Assembly (NCBI GenBank): GCA_964406105.1
Contig: CAYOQK010000055.1
Span: 1 to 48,607, forward strand
Length of the DNA: 48,607 nt
Reading direction: 5' to 3'
Source of the DNA: WGAB01 sp964406105
GTDB taxonomy: Bacteria > Hydrothermota > Hydrothermia > WGAB01
A program made the position numbers and the translations under genes. Of the stretch, positions 1-8,809 are shown in pieces (the first letter of the stretch is position 1; each line of letters starts with the position of its first letter). The notes under the pieces are model-generated. The model did not search any database. It worked only from the letters and a program-made list of their open reading frames with translations, and was not told where the DNA came from.

Positions 1-38
1 TGCAGGAAAACCGAACCCCGAGAAGGCTGGTTCCTGTG

Positions 39-67
39 TTGCCCCTTCAGGGCCGTCGGGGTATAAT
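39..67 (+). promoter_or_regulatory. Sigma-70-type promoter for the GT117-like gene
   Basis: A -35 box TTGCCC (39-44) and a perfect -10 box TATAAT (62-67) are separated by 17 nt. The start codon at 117 lies about 43 nt downstream of the predicted transcription start and has an AAGGAGG-type ribosome site. The same TTGCCC-N17-TATAAT arrangement recurs upstream of groES. Positions 1-38 hold nothing I can identify. Confidence 0.75.
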
Positions 68-116
68 CACGCATTCCAGCCCATCGCAAGAGCTCAGGTG
101 TAATAAGGAGGCAAAG

Positions 117-2951
117 ATGTCCGAAAAACGGCTCCAGTGGATTCTTTTTGGCCTTGTGAGCTTTGTGGTTTGGCTCGTGTACTTCTACACCCAAGCCCCC
201 ACCGTGGTCTTCTGGGATGTCGGCGAGTTCCTGGCCACCTCGGTGATCCTGGGGGTACCCCATCCCCCCGGCACCCCCCTGTACGTGATCCTTGGGAAGT
301 TCATGACCCTACTGCCGTTGCCCTTAGATGTGCTCTACAGCCTGGTCCGCGACGGGTCCCCGCAAAACGTGGTGCTGAAGATCACCCTGATCTCGGTAAC
401 CACTGGAGCACTCACCGCGGGCTTCGTGTACCTGCTTACGGTTAAAACCCTCCACCTTTGGAACCGGGACCTGCCCCGGTCCCTGGTGCATCTGAGCGGC
501 ATCTTCGGCGCCCTCATCGGCGCCTTCGCCCAAACCGTATGGTTCAATTCCACCGAGGCCGAAACCTACACTCCGGCCAACTTCATCATCCTGTTCACTG
601 CCTGGGTGGCCTTCAAGTGGTGGGAGGAGAAAGACGACCCCCGCAGCCTGGGATACCTCATCTTTATCGGTTACGTGACCCTGCTGTGGTCCGGCATCCA
701 CCTGGGAGCCCTGATCGGGTTGCCGGCCATCATCTTCTTCGTGTACCTGGTGAAACGGGAGATCCTCTGGGACATCAAACTGGTGCCCTTAATCGTGGTG
801 CTGGGCCTTCTGTATGCTGCCCTAAAACTCTCGTATGAGCCTACGCTCCAAACCTCTGTGGCCAACCTGGTGTTCCAGGGAATCCTGTTGTTCTACCTGT
901 ACTACCGGCAACGGTTGGACTTCAACAGTCTTTGGGTGATTGCCCTCGTGGTGGCGCTCGTGGCCTCGGCGGGTGGCATCATGATGGGCAACTTGGGGTT
1001 GCAGATCGCCGGGGCCCTGTTGGCCACGGTGGCCATCTACGTTCGCGACCAACTCTACAAGGACTGGCGGGGTTTCACCCTGCTCCTCATGCTCCTGGGC
1101 TTTTCCACCGAACTGTTCCTCATCCTGCGGGCCAAATGGGGAGCCCTGCACCCCGACCTCTTGCGGATCAACGAAGCCGAACCCGACGACTGGAAGGCCT
1201 TTCTGGACGTGCTCACCCGGAAGCAGTATGAGCCCGCCAAGATCCTGCCCCGCCGCATCGCCTTCATAGACCAGTTAAAGGTGTTTTGGCTGTACTACTC
1301 GTGGCAGTACGGATCCCTGTTGATCCCGGTGACCTTCCTGGCTCTGGTGGGCGTCCTTACCCACTTTGCCAACGAACGGAAATCCTTTGCCCTGCTCTTT
1401 GGCCTGCTGCTCCTGGGCACCCTGGGGCTCATCATCTACCTGAACCTGAAGGACTCGCCCACCATGCCCGTGAACCCCTTAAACAAGGCTCGCGGCATCA
1501 CAGAGGTGCGAGACCGCGACTACTTCTTCGCCCTGGGGTTCACCATGATCGGGCTGTATGCGGGCATGGGGCTGTATGAGATCCTCCGGCTCATCAAAGT
1601 GAACCTGAAGATTCCCAAATTGGCCCACGTGGTAGGGATCCTGCTGGCCGCGGGGATCGTGGGCTGGCAGTTTGCCTGGGCCTATCCCTATCGCGATCGT
1701 TCCAAGAACTACATCGCCGAGGACTACGCCTACAACATGCTCCAGTCGCCTCGGAAGGGCAAGGCCGTGATGTTCACCAACGGCGACAACGACACCTTCC
1801 CCCTGTGGTTCGTTCAGGAGGTGCTGGGGATCCGCCGCGACGTGATCATCGCCAACCTCTCCCTGCTGAACACCGACTGGTATTGCCGCCAGTTAAAGGG
1901 ATGGGGCGCCCCCATCTCCTTCTCGGATGAGGATCTGAAGCATCTCCAACCCGTGTACCAAGTCAACGGCCGGTTCGTGCTGCTCAAGGACATCATGATC
2001 CGCGACATGATCGCCACCAGTGCCGGGTACCGGCCCGATCCGGAGGACTACGTCAACGTGGGCGGTGTGCGCATGCCCAAGATCTACTTTGCCCCCCGAG
2101 ATCAGTTCCTGAAGGAGGTTATTGAGGGAGCCCAGTTCCAGGTGCCCATCTACTTCGCCCTTACCGTCTCCCGGGACAACTACCTGGGATGGCACCGATA
2201 CCTGCTGATGGAGGGGTTGGCCTTTCGGGTGGTGGGAGAACCCGTGGGCACCGAACAGATTGAGGGGGTAAACGCCGAGTACACCCGGTATAAACTCCAC
2301 GATCACCTGCCTCCCGATGAGTTCCTGGCCCAGTATGCCGACCGGGTGTATCCGGAGGAAGGCGTGTTCCGGTATCGGGGTGTCTTCAATCCCAAAGTGT
2401 ACAAGGACGAAACCCACGAAAAACTCATTCGGAACTACGCCTCCGTGGCCCTACGGCTGGGGCTCCATTACGAGAGTTTGGGCGAAACCCAGAAGGCCGC
2501 CGAGGAGCTGGACCTGGCCGGCCGCTTCCTGCGGCAGGTGCGGGTGAGCCAGTCGCCAGAGTTGTTGCGGCAGGTGATGGCCATTGAGCTGCGGGCGGCC
2601 GTTCTGTACCGAGAGGCCGGAGATTACTCCCACTCTTTGAGCCTTTTGGCTCGGGTGGACTCCCTGGGCAAGGATCCCACGGTGTACTACGAGATGGCCC
2701 AAACCTACGCAGCCCAAGGGGATACCACCCAAGCCCTCCAGTACCTGGAACTGGCGGCCAGCATGTCGCCTCGCCAGCGGGAGGTTTATACTTCTCTTGC
2801 CCAATGGTACGAGGCCCAGGGGAACCTGGAGGCCGCACGGAGGGCGTTGGACAAGGCGCTGCGGCTCTCACCAGGGGATTCCCAGTTGATGGCATGGGCG
2901 AATCGTTTAGACTCGTTGCTTAAAGAAGCAAAGTCAACCAAGGGGGAATGA
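117..2951 (+). CDS. TMEM260/DUF2723-family membrane glycosyltransferase with C-terminal TPRs
   Basis: A 944-residue polytopic membrane protein. The N-terminal part (about residues 5-330) has the DUF2723 pattern: a first membrane segment, then an APTVVFWDVGEFLA stretch resembling the acidic loop of GT-C enzymes, then PHPPGTPLY. Hydrophobic helices continue to about residue 540, followed by a soluble region and TPR-like helices from about 770 to 935. The human family member TMEM260 is a protein O-mannosyltransferase and the family is classed as GT117, so a lipid-linked-sugar-dependent transfer to exported proteins is the likely role; substrate and sugar are unknown. I chose the ATG at 117, not the in-frame codon at 36, because GGAGG precedes it and 36 lies inside the promoter. 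The next gene follows after 3 nt. Confidence 0.85.
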   Translation: MSEKRLQWILFGLVSFVVWLVYFYTQAPTVVFWDVGEFLATSVILGVPHPPGTPLYVILGKFMTLLPLPLDVLYSLVRDGSPQNVVLKITLISVTTGALTAGFVYLLTVKTLHLWNRDLPRSLVHLSGIFGALIGAFAQTVWFNSTEAETYTPANFIILFTAWVAFKWWEEKDDPRSLGYLIFIGYVTLLWSGIHLGALIGLPAIIFFVYLVKREILWDIKLVPLIVVLGLLYAALKLSYEPTLQTSVANLVFQGILLFYLYYRQRLDFNSLWVIALVVALVASAGGIMMGNLGLQIAGALLATVAIYVRDQLYKDWRGFTLLLMLLGFSTELFLILRAKWGALHPDLLRINEAEPDDWKAFLDVLTRKQYEPAKILPRRIAFIDQLKVFWLYYSWQYGSLLIPVTFLALVGVLTHFANERKSFALLFGLLLLGTLGLIIYLNLKDSPTMPVNPLNKARGITEVRDRDYFFALGFTMIGLYAGMGLYEILRLIKVNLKIPKLAHVVGILLAAGIVGWQFAWAYPYRDRSKNYIAEDYAYNMLQSPRKGKAVMFTNGDNDTFPLWFVQEVLGIRRDVIIANLSLLNTDWYCRQLKGWGAPISFSDEDLKHLQPVYQVNGRFVLLKDIMIRDMIATSAGYRPDPEDYVNVGGVRMPKIYFAPRDQFLKEVIEGAQFQVPIYFALTVSRDNYLGWHRYLLMEGLAFRVVGEPVGTEQIEGVNAEYTRYKLHDHLPPDEFLAQYADRVYPEEGVFRYRGVFNPKVYKDETHEKLIRNYASVALRLGLHYESLGETQKAAEELDLAGRFLRQVRVSQSPELLRQVMAIELRAAVLYREAGDYSHSLSLLARVDSLGKDPTVYYEMAQTYAAQGDTTQALQYLELAASMSPRQREVYTSLAQWYEAQGNLEAARRALDKALRLSPGDSQLMAWANRLDSLLKEAKSTKGE

Positions 2952-2954
2952 GCA

Positions 2955-4079
2955 ATGGCACACGCCTATACACCGGGACTCAAGGTCTCGCGGCTCACGT
3001 GGATTCGCAAGGAACGGCGGCTCCCCTTGAAGGGCACCGTGCTGGTGGAAAAGGGAGCACAGGTGAAGGCTGAGGATGTAGTGGCTCGTACCGAATTGCC
3101 CGGCAATGTGGTGCCCATCAACGTGGCGGGCATGCTTTCGGTTCCCCCAGAGGATCTGAAACACCTGATGGTGAAAAAGGAAGGCGATCCCGTCAAGAAG
3201 GGGGAACCCATCGCCATGTCCAAGGGCTTCTTCGGACTCTTTAAGAGCACGGTGACCGCCCCCACCGATGGCATCATTGAAAGCATCTCCTATATTACCG
3301 GCCAGGTGATCCTCCGGGAACCCCCGGTACCCGTGGAGGTGATCGCCTACATTGACGGTGAAGTGGTGGACGTGATCCCCGATGAGGGCGTGGTGGTCCA
3401 AACCAAGGGCAGCTTCATCCAAGGCATCTTCGGCATCGGAGGCGAACGCATCGGCACCCTGCGGGTGGCCGTAGACGCCCCAGATCAGGAACTCACCGTG
3501 GATCACATCCGGCCAGACGACAAGGACAAGGTCATCGTAGGGGGATCCTTTGTGACCAAGGCCGTGCTGGATAAGGCCGTGGAGGTGGGCGCCTGCGGCA
3601 TCGTGGTGGGTGGCATTGACGACGCCAACCTCCGGGAATTCCTGGGCTACGACATCGGCGTGGCCATCACCGGCAACGAGCAGAAGGGCATCACCCTGAT
3701 CATCACCGAGGGGTTTGGCCGCATTGAGATGGCGCACCGCACCTTTGACCTACTGAAATCCCTGGACGGCAAAAAGGCCTCCATCAACGGCGCCACCCAG
3801 ATCCGGGCCGGCGTGATCCGCCCCGAGGTGATCGTGGCCCTGGACACGGACGAAGAACCCCGCGAGGAAGGCTCCGAGGTCAAAGAGGGCCTGGTCCCCG
3901 GGAGCCTGGTGCGGGTGATCCGTGAACCGTACTTTGGCCAGATCGGCAAAGTGATCCAACTGCCTGCAGAGCTCCAAGAGATTGAAACCGAAGCCAAGGT
4001 TCGGGTTCTGGAACTGGAACTCCAGGACGGCCGGCGGGTGATCATCCCCCGCGCCAACGTGGAGATCATTGAGGAGTAA
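2955..4079 (+). CDS. Uncharacterised protein: barrel-sandwich-like N-terminus and KOW-like C-terminus
   Basis: A 374-residue soluble protein whose function I do not recognise. Residues 1-115 resemble the barrel-sandwich (lipoyl/RnfC N-terminal type) fold: repeated Gly-Asp-x-Val-x-x-Gly turns (EGDPVKKGEPIA, then a TAPTDGIIESI strand), but no biotinyl or lipoyl lysine motif and no cysteine clusters. Residues about 190-290 are rich in Gly-Val-Ile strands. Near residues 310-335 the stretch GSLVRVIREPYFGQIGKV fits a KOW/NusG-type small barrel. There is no signal peptide. It starts 3 nt after the GT117-like gene with GGGGG just upstream, and valS follows 20 nt later, so it is probably co-transcribed with both. 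Similar unannotated proteins may occur in FCB-type candidate phyla, but I cannot test that here. Confidence 0.7.
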   Translation: MAHAYTPGLKVSRLTWIRKERRLPLKGTVLVEKGAQVKAEDVVARTELPGNVVPINVAGMLSVPPEDLKHLMVKKEGDPVKKGEPIAMSKGFFGLFKSTVTAPTDGIIESISYITGQVILREPPVPVEVIAYIDGEVVDVIPDEGVVVQTKGSFIQGIFGIGGERIGTLRVAVDAPDQELTVDHIRPDDKDKVIVGGSFVTKAVLDKAVEVGACGIVVGGIDDANLREFLGYDIGVAITGNEQKGITLIITEGFGRIEMAHRTFDLLKSLDGKKASINGATQIRAGVIRPEVIVALDTDEEPREEGSEVKEGLVPGSLVRVIREPYFGQIGKVIQLPAELQEIETEAKVRVLELELQDGRRVIIPRANVEIIEE

Positions 4080-4099
4080 CCACGCCGGCAACCTCTACC

Positions 4100-6766
4100 A
4101 TGGAACTCCCAAAACGATACGATTTCCAGGAAATTGAGCGGAAGTGGTTCCGCTTTTGGGAGGAACGGGGCTATTTCCGTGCAGATCCTAAGGACACCAA
4201 ACGGCCCCGGTTCACCATCATGATGCCCCCGCCCAACGTCACCGGCATCATCCACATGGGCCACGTGCTGGACAACACGCTGCAGGACATCCTCGCCCGA
4301 TGGAAACGCATGCAGGGCTACAATGTGCTGTGGCAACCCGGAACCGACCACGCGGGCATTGCCACCCAAAACGTCGTGGAACGCCAATTGGCACGCGAGG
4401 GCAAAACCCGGTTTGACGTGGGCCGGGAGGAATTCGTTAAACGGGTTTGGAAGTGGAAAGAGATCTACGGAAACCGCATCATCCAACAACTCAAACGGCT
4501 GGGGGCCTCGGCGGATTGGTCGCGGGTCAAGTTCACCATGGACCCGGACATGTACCGGGCCGTTATTGAGGCCTTCGTGCGCCTGTACGAAGAGGGCCTG
4601 ATCTACCGAGGATTGCGGATCATCAACTGGTGCCCCCGCTGCGGTACCGCCCTGGCCGACGACGAAGTGGAACACGAAGAACACCAAGGACACCTCTGGT
4701 ACCTACGGTATCCCTTGGCCGACGATCCCCAACGGTTCGTGGTGGTGGCCACCACACGGCCGGAAACCTACCTGGGGGACACCGCGGTGGCCGTGCACCC
4801 AGAGGATCCGCGGTATCGGCACCTGATCGGCAAACGAGTTCGGCTTCCCCTGGTGCAGTGGATGCGGCGGAGTTATGCCGTGGGCTCCCAGGAAGCCCAA
4901 GAGGTTCCCCCGGAGATCCCCATCGTGGCCGATCCACGGGTGGACCCCGAGTTCGGAACGGGCGCCGTAAAGGTCACCCCCGCCCACGACCCCAACGACT
5001 ACGAGATCGGTATGGAACACCGGCTGCCCTTCGTGCTCGTCATGGATAAAGAGGCCCGGATGAACGAAAACGCAGGCCCCTACGCCGGCCTGGATCGCTA
5101 CGAAGCCCGGGAACGCATCGTCCACGATCTTCAGGCCGCGGGTTTCCTGGAAAAGGTAGAGCCCCACCGCCACGCCGTAGGCCACTGTTACCGCTGCAAA
5201 ACCGTCATAGAGCCCTACCTCTCGGAACAGTGGTTCGTGAAGATGCAACCGCTGGCCCAGCCTGCTCTGCAGGCCGTTCGTGAGGGCAGGATCCAACTGG
5301 TGCCCAAGCGCTTTGAGAAGATCTACTTCCACTGGCTGGAGAACGTCCGCGATTGGTGCATCTCTCGGCAGATCTGGTGGGGGCATCGGGTGCCCGTGTA
5401 CTACTGTGAGGATTGCGGCGCTCAAACGGTGGCGCGACAGAACCCCGGCAAATGTCCCCGTTGCGGTTCCCCCCACCTGAAACAGGATGAGGATGTGCTG
5501 GATACCTGGTTCTCCTCTTGGCTTTGGCCCTTCTCTACCCTGGGTTGGCCCGACGACACGCCTTGGCTCCGAAGGTTCTATCCCACCGATGTCCTGGTGA
5601 GCGGCTGGGACATCCTCTTCTTCTGGGTGGCTCGCATGATCATGGCGGGCCTTCACTTCATGAAGGAAGTGCCCTTCCACCACGTGTACCTGCACGGCCT
5701 GGTACGGGACGAGCAACGCCGCAAGATCTCCAAAAGCCTGGGCAACTTCGTGGATCCCATGGAGTACATGGACCAGTACGGGGCCGATGCCCTGCGGATC
5801 AGCGTCATCCTTTCCATGCCCGAAGGGCAGGACATCCTGTTCGGGGAAAAACGCATTGAGGTAGGCCGCAACTTCGCCACGAAGATCTGGAACGCCTCTC
5901 GGTTGTTGCTCTTGAACGCCGAAGGCTTTGAATACTCCGGGCTTCCCGAACACCTGGAACTGGAGGACCGCTGGATCCTCACCCGGCTCAACGAAACCAT
6001 CCAGGAGGTCACCCAAGACCTGGAACGCTACGAGTTCAACCGCACTGCCCGCACCTTGTACGAGTTCTTCTGGCACGAGTTCTGCGACTGGTACCTGGAG
6101 GCCATCAAGCCACGACTGGCCGATGAACGACGATCCCAGGCCTTGGCAGTGGCCTTCTACGTGCTGGAAACCACCCTGCGGTTGCTTCACCCCTTCATGC
6201 CCTTCATCACCGAGGAGATCTGGCAACGGTTGCCTAACCGCCAGGGCGAGTCCATCACCATCGCCCCTTGGCCTACCCCCTCAGAACACCGGTTTCCCCA
6301 AGATCGCGAGAGGTTTGAACTCTTCAAAGAGGTGGTTCGGGAGGTACGCGAGGCCCGCTCCTACTACCGGATCCCTGCCAAACAGGACCTGCCGCTGGTG
6401 GTTCGCCGGGCCCGTCCAGAGGTAGTAGAAGCCTTCCAGCAACTGCTGCCGATCTTTCGGCACCTGGCCCATATCCACCGCATTGACCAAGAGGGCACTG
6501 TCCCCCATCCGGCCACGGTCATCGTGGTCAAGGGCGAGGAGTTCTTCTTGCCCTTGCCAGGCATTGATCTGGAGCGGGAACGGAAAAAACTCCAAGAGGA
6601 AATCGCCCAGATCCAGGAGATCCTGGCCAAGGCCCGGGCCCGGCTGGAGAACCCCCGGTTCCTGGAACGCGCCCCGGCCGAGGTGGTGCAACGGGAACGC
6701 GAAAAGGTCAAAACCCTGGAGGAGAAACTCGCCAAACTCCAGGACAATCTCCACCGGCTCCAATGA
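4100..6766 (+). CDS. valS: Valyl-tRNA synthetase
   Basis: A class I aminoacyl-tRNA synthetase of 888 residues that charges tRNA-Val in the cytoplasm. The HIGH signature appears as NVTGIIHMGH near residue 49, the KMSKS loop as RRKISKSLGN near residue 545, and zinc-type CxxC pairs occur in the middle (CPRCG near 178; CEDCG and CPRCG near 440-455). The editing domain, the anticodon-binding domain and the ValRS-specific C-terminal coiled coil (about 815-888, heptads rich in Glu, Lys and Leu) are all present, so the protein is full length. The start has no obvious Shine-Dalgarno sequence. The stop overlaps the next start as ATGA at 6763-6766. Confidence 0.98.
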   Translation: MELPKRYDFQEIERKWFRFWEERGYFRADPKDTKRPRFTIMMPPPNVTGIIHMGHVLDNTLQDILARWKRMQGYNVLWQPGTDHAGIATQNVVERQLAREGKTRFDVGREEFVKRVWKWKEIYGNRIIQQLKRLGASADWSRVKFTMDPDMYRAVIEAFVRLYEEGLIYRGLRIINWCPRCGTALADDEVEHEEHQGHLWYLRYPLADDPQRFVVVATTRPETYLGDTAVAVHPEDPRYRHLIGKRVRLPLVQWMRRSYAVGSQEAQEVPPEIPIVADPRVDPEFGTGAVKVTPAHDPNDYEIGMEHRLPFVLVMDKEARMNENAGPYAGLDRYEARERIVHDLQAAGFLEKVEPHRHAVGHCYRCKTVIEPYLSEQWFVKMQPLAQPALQAVREGRIQLVPKRFEKIYFHWLENVRDWCISRQIWWGHRVPVYYCEDCGAQTVARQNPGKCPRCGSPHLKQDEDVLDTWFSSWLWPFSTLGWPDDTPWLRRFYPTDVLVSGWDILFFWVARMIMAGLHFMKEVPFHHVYLHGLVRDEQRRKISKSLGNFVDPMEYMDQYGADALRISVILSMPEGQDILFGEKRIEVGRNFATKIWNASRLLLLNAEGFEYSGLPEHLELEDRWILTRLNETIQEVTQDLERYEFNRTARTLYEFFWHEFCDWYLEAIKPRLADERRSQALAVAFYVLETTLRLLHPFMPFITEEIWQRLPNRQGESITIAPWPTPSEHRFPQDRERFELFKEVVREVREARSYYRIPAKQDLPLVVRRARPEVVEAFQQLLPIFRHLAHIHRIDQEGTVPHPATVIVVKGEEFFLPLPGIDLERERKKLQEEIAQIQEILAKARARLENPRFLERAPAEVVQREREKVKTLEEKLAKLQDNLHRLQ

Positions 6767-7392
6767 AACGCCTGGTCTATGGGTGGCTCCTGGCGGCCCT
6801 TTGGTTGGGAACCGCGGGGTGCCGCGCCCAGGTAACCCTGCAGTTTCCCTTGGATACCCTTACCCTTCCCCTCACCGGCGTAACAGCACCGGGAGGCAGT
6901 GTGGTCTTCTACCTGGAACACCGGGTGGATCTCCGCCAGGCCGAGGGGCTGAGATTGAGCCGCATCACCTGGGATTACCAAGCCCGTAGCGAGGGTGCCA
7001 CTTTGGCCTTTTCCATCCTCATCAGCGACACTGGAAACGCTGAAGACCAGATCTACGCCCGCTGCACCGGAGCAGCCGTGGGAGCCTGCGAGGCCCTCCA
7101 GGCGTTGGGATACCAAGAGGCCCCGGCGTACCTGGACCAAGCCGCCCTGTTTCTCCAGGATCAGGTGTCCGGATGGATTGAACGATCGGGGATCCCCGCA
7201 CCCCCTCAGGCTGCTGAGGTCCTCCAGCGCTGTGTGGAAAAGGGCGAGATGTGGCTCATCCTCAAAGTGGAATTGCCGTTGCCACAGTTTGCTTCGTTCC
7301 AGGGACATGTGGTTCTGGAAAACCCGGTGCTGCACCTGGAGGGCACCGCGGACTTCGGCGGACTGTCCGCTGCACTGTGGCCCCTGCTGTAA
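6763..7392 (+). CDS. Hypothetical exported protein, possible lipoprotein
   Basis: A 209-residue protein of unknown function. The N-terminus is a clear export signal (MKRLVYGWLLAALWLGTAGC). The cysteine at residue 20 is in a poor lipobox, since the -3 residue is Thr, so cleavage by either signal peptidase I or II is possible. The mature part predicts as beta-strand rich, with a helical segment in the middle and four further cysteines after Cys20. It is translationally coupled to valS through ATGA and is followed after 4 nt by a beta-barrel-like gene, so the two probably act together in the envelope. Confidence 0.7.
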   Translation: MKRLVYGWLLAALWLGTAGCRAQVTLQFPLDTLTLPLTGVTAPGGSVVFYLEHRVDLRQAEGLRLSRITWDYQARSEGATLAFSILISDTGNAEDQIYARCTGAAVGACEALQALGYQEAPAYLDQAALFLQDQVSGWIERSGIPAPPQAAEVLQRCVEKGEMWLILKVELPLPQFASFQGHVVLENPVLHLEGTADFGGLSAALWPLL

Positions 7393-7396
7393 ACCC

Positions 7397-7981
7397 ATGG
7401 GTACCTTCGTGCTGCTGTGGAGTCTTTTGGGCGCTCCAGCCTCTGAGGGCTTTTGGATGGCTGTGCCGGCCCAAAGGCCCCAACGGGGCGTATTGGGCCT
7501 CCAGGAGGCCGGCCTTCGGCTTGGTCCCATCTATGTTTTCACTCGTCCCCTGTGGGCTCCGCTGCTTCCCCAGATGGGGGTCAAGGGTGTCATCGGCCCG
7601 GTGGCGGTCCAGTTTCAGGGCTTCCTTTGGATTGGCGATGCGCTGGTGGAAGCCCTGTTGCCCCCTGTGGAGGACTTCCAACTGGACCTCCACGGATGGA
7701 GTGGCGCTGTGGGTGTGGACCTCGGCACCGGCGTGTTCACCTACCGCCTGTTCTCCAGCACCCAAGGCACTGGACACCTCCTGGTGCTGGCCGCCCGATT
7801 CCCCTGGCACCTGTACCTGGAAACCGCCTTGGGCACCGAAGGGCTTGGCCCCGTAGCCTTGAGCTGGCATCAAGGGGGATCACGGGGGTACTGGAAACTG
7901 GGGCTGCTCTTTTCCAGGGCTCACCTGCTGGGTTTGCGGCTTCCCGTCCTGCCTCTTTTGGATTTGGGCCTTGCCTTCTGA
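7397..7981 (+). CDS. Hypothetical outer-membrane beta-barrel-like protein
   Basis: A 194-residue protein with a short signal-like N-terminus (MGTFVLLWSLLGAPASEG). The mature part is made almost entirely of alternating hydrophobic and polar strands separated by glycine-rich turns, and it ends in Phe (LLDLGLAF), as outer-membrane barrels recognised by the BAM complex usually do. I placed the start at the ATG just after the preceding stop, because the open frame upstream lies inside another gene and the signal sequence begins here. I recognise no named family. It probably partners with the exported protein encoded immediately upstream. Confidence 0.6.
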   Translation: MGTFVLLWSLLGAPASEGFWMAVPAQRPQRGVLGLQEAGLRLGPIYVFTRPLWAPLLPQMGVKGVIGPVAVQFQGFLWIGDALVEALLPPVEDFQLDLHGWSGAVGVDLGTGVFTYRLFSSTQGTGHLLVLAARFPWHLYLETALGTEGLGPVALSWHQGGSRGYWKLGLLFSRAHLLGLRLPVLPLLDLGLAF

Positions 7982-7984
7982 CCG

Positions 7985-8752
7985 ATGCCCCCTCGCATCC
8001 AAGAGGTCCTGGCCAAAACCTTGGTGCATCGGAGCCGAATCCCCGGGGTGGACTTCGTGATCAATCCCTACGGCGGCTGCGCCTTTGGCTGCCGCTACTG
8101 TTATGCCGATTTCACACGCCGGTTCCACCACGGCCCGGAACGCTGGGGCGAGTACGTGGACGTCCGAACCAACGCAAGGCACCTGCTCTACCGCGAACTC
8201 TCTCGGGTTCCCCAGGGGAGCCTTCTTCTGCTCAGTTCGGTCACTGATCCCTATCAACCGGTGGAGCGCAAGTACCAACTCACCCGCCAACTGTTGGAGA
8301 TCTTGCTGCAGCGAAGGGATCTTCGGGTTTCCCTGTTGACCCGGTCTCCCCTGGTAACCCGGGACCTGGATCTGTTTCAGCGGTTCGGCACCCGCCTGGA
8401 GGTGGGCCTGAGTATCCCCACGGACCGGGAGGACGTCCGCCGGGTCTTGGAACCCCGGGCCCCTGCGATTCACCAGCGTTGGCAAGCCCTCCGCACCCTG
8501 GCCCAAGCAGGGGTCCGCACTTACGCCTTCCTGGGGCCCCTGCTGCCCTGCAACCCTCAAAATTTGGCCCGGCACGTGGCCCCCTACGTAGAGGAGGCCT
8601 TGGTGGACCGCTTGAACTACGCCTGGAAAATCCGACCCCTGCTTCGGCGGCACCGCTGGGAATTCGTGGAAGACCCCCAATGGTTCCAAAGGTGTGTGCA
8701 GGAGATTCGCTCCGTCCTGGGCCACCGCCTCCGGGTGGTGGCCCGGTGGTAA
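7985..8752 (+). CDS. SPL-like radical SAM protein
   Basis: A 255-residue radical SAM enzyme. The iron-sulfur motif CAFGCRYC (CxxxCxxC) sits near residues 31-38, after NPYGG. This spacing and sequence are typical of the spore-photoproduct-lyase-like radical SAM group (COG1533, PA0069/Rv2578c type), whose members outside true SPL have no agreed function. The following SSVTDPYQPVERKY segment is also characteristic. At 255 residues it is shorter than many relatives but has a complete TIM-barrel core. It begins 3 nt after the barrel gene without a ribosome site of its own, so it is probably the last gene of this operon; a -10 box for the next transcript follows its stop. Confidence 0.88.
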   Translation: MPPRIQEVLAKTLVHRSRIPGVDFVINPYGGCAFGCRYCYADFTRRFHHGPERWGEYVDVRTNARHLLYRELSRVPQGSLLLLSSVTDPYQPVERKYQLTRQLLEILLQRRDLRVSLLTRSPLVTRDLDLFQRFGTRLEVGLSIPTDREDVRRVLEPRAPAIHQRWQALRTLAQAGVRTYAFLGPLLPCNPQNLARHVAPYVEEALVDRLNYAWKIRPLLRRHRWEFVEDPQWFQRCVQEIRSVLGHRLRVVARW

Positions 8753-8766
8753 AAACCGCTGGGCCG

Positions 8767-8772
8767 TATACT
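8767..8772 (+). promoter_or_regulatory. Probable -10 box (TATACT) for the secreted protein at 8810
   Basis: TATACT preceded by GGGCCG lies 37 nt before the start codon. I cannot find a convincing -35 box 16-18 nt upstream. The GCCGTATA context is shared with the -10 boxes of panC and of the glycosyltransferase at 38004. Confidence 0.5.
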
Positions 8773-8809
8773 ATGAATCGGTTCCACCAACCCAAAAAGG
8801 AGGTTTATG

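Noticed and set aside
3647..4693. 348-codon open frame on the - strand
   Set aside because: It spans the end of the 2955 gene and the start of valS in antisense; no ribosome site or recognisable motif.
4703..6226. 507-codon open frame on the - strand
   Set aside because: It is antisense to valS and shows composition typical of reverse-strand shadows in GC-rich genes.
6364..7530. 388-codon open frame on the - strand
   Set aside because: It crosses three + strand genes that are coupled to each other; no start signal.
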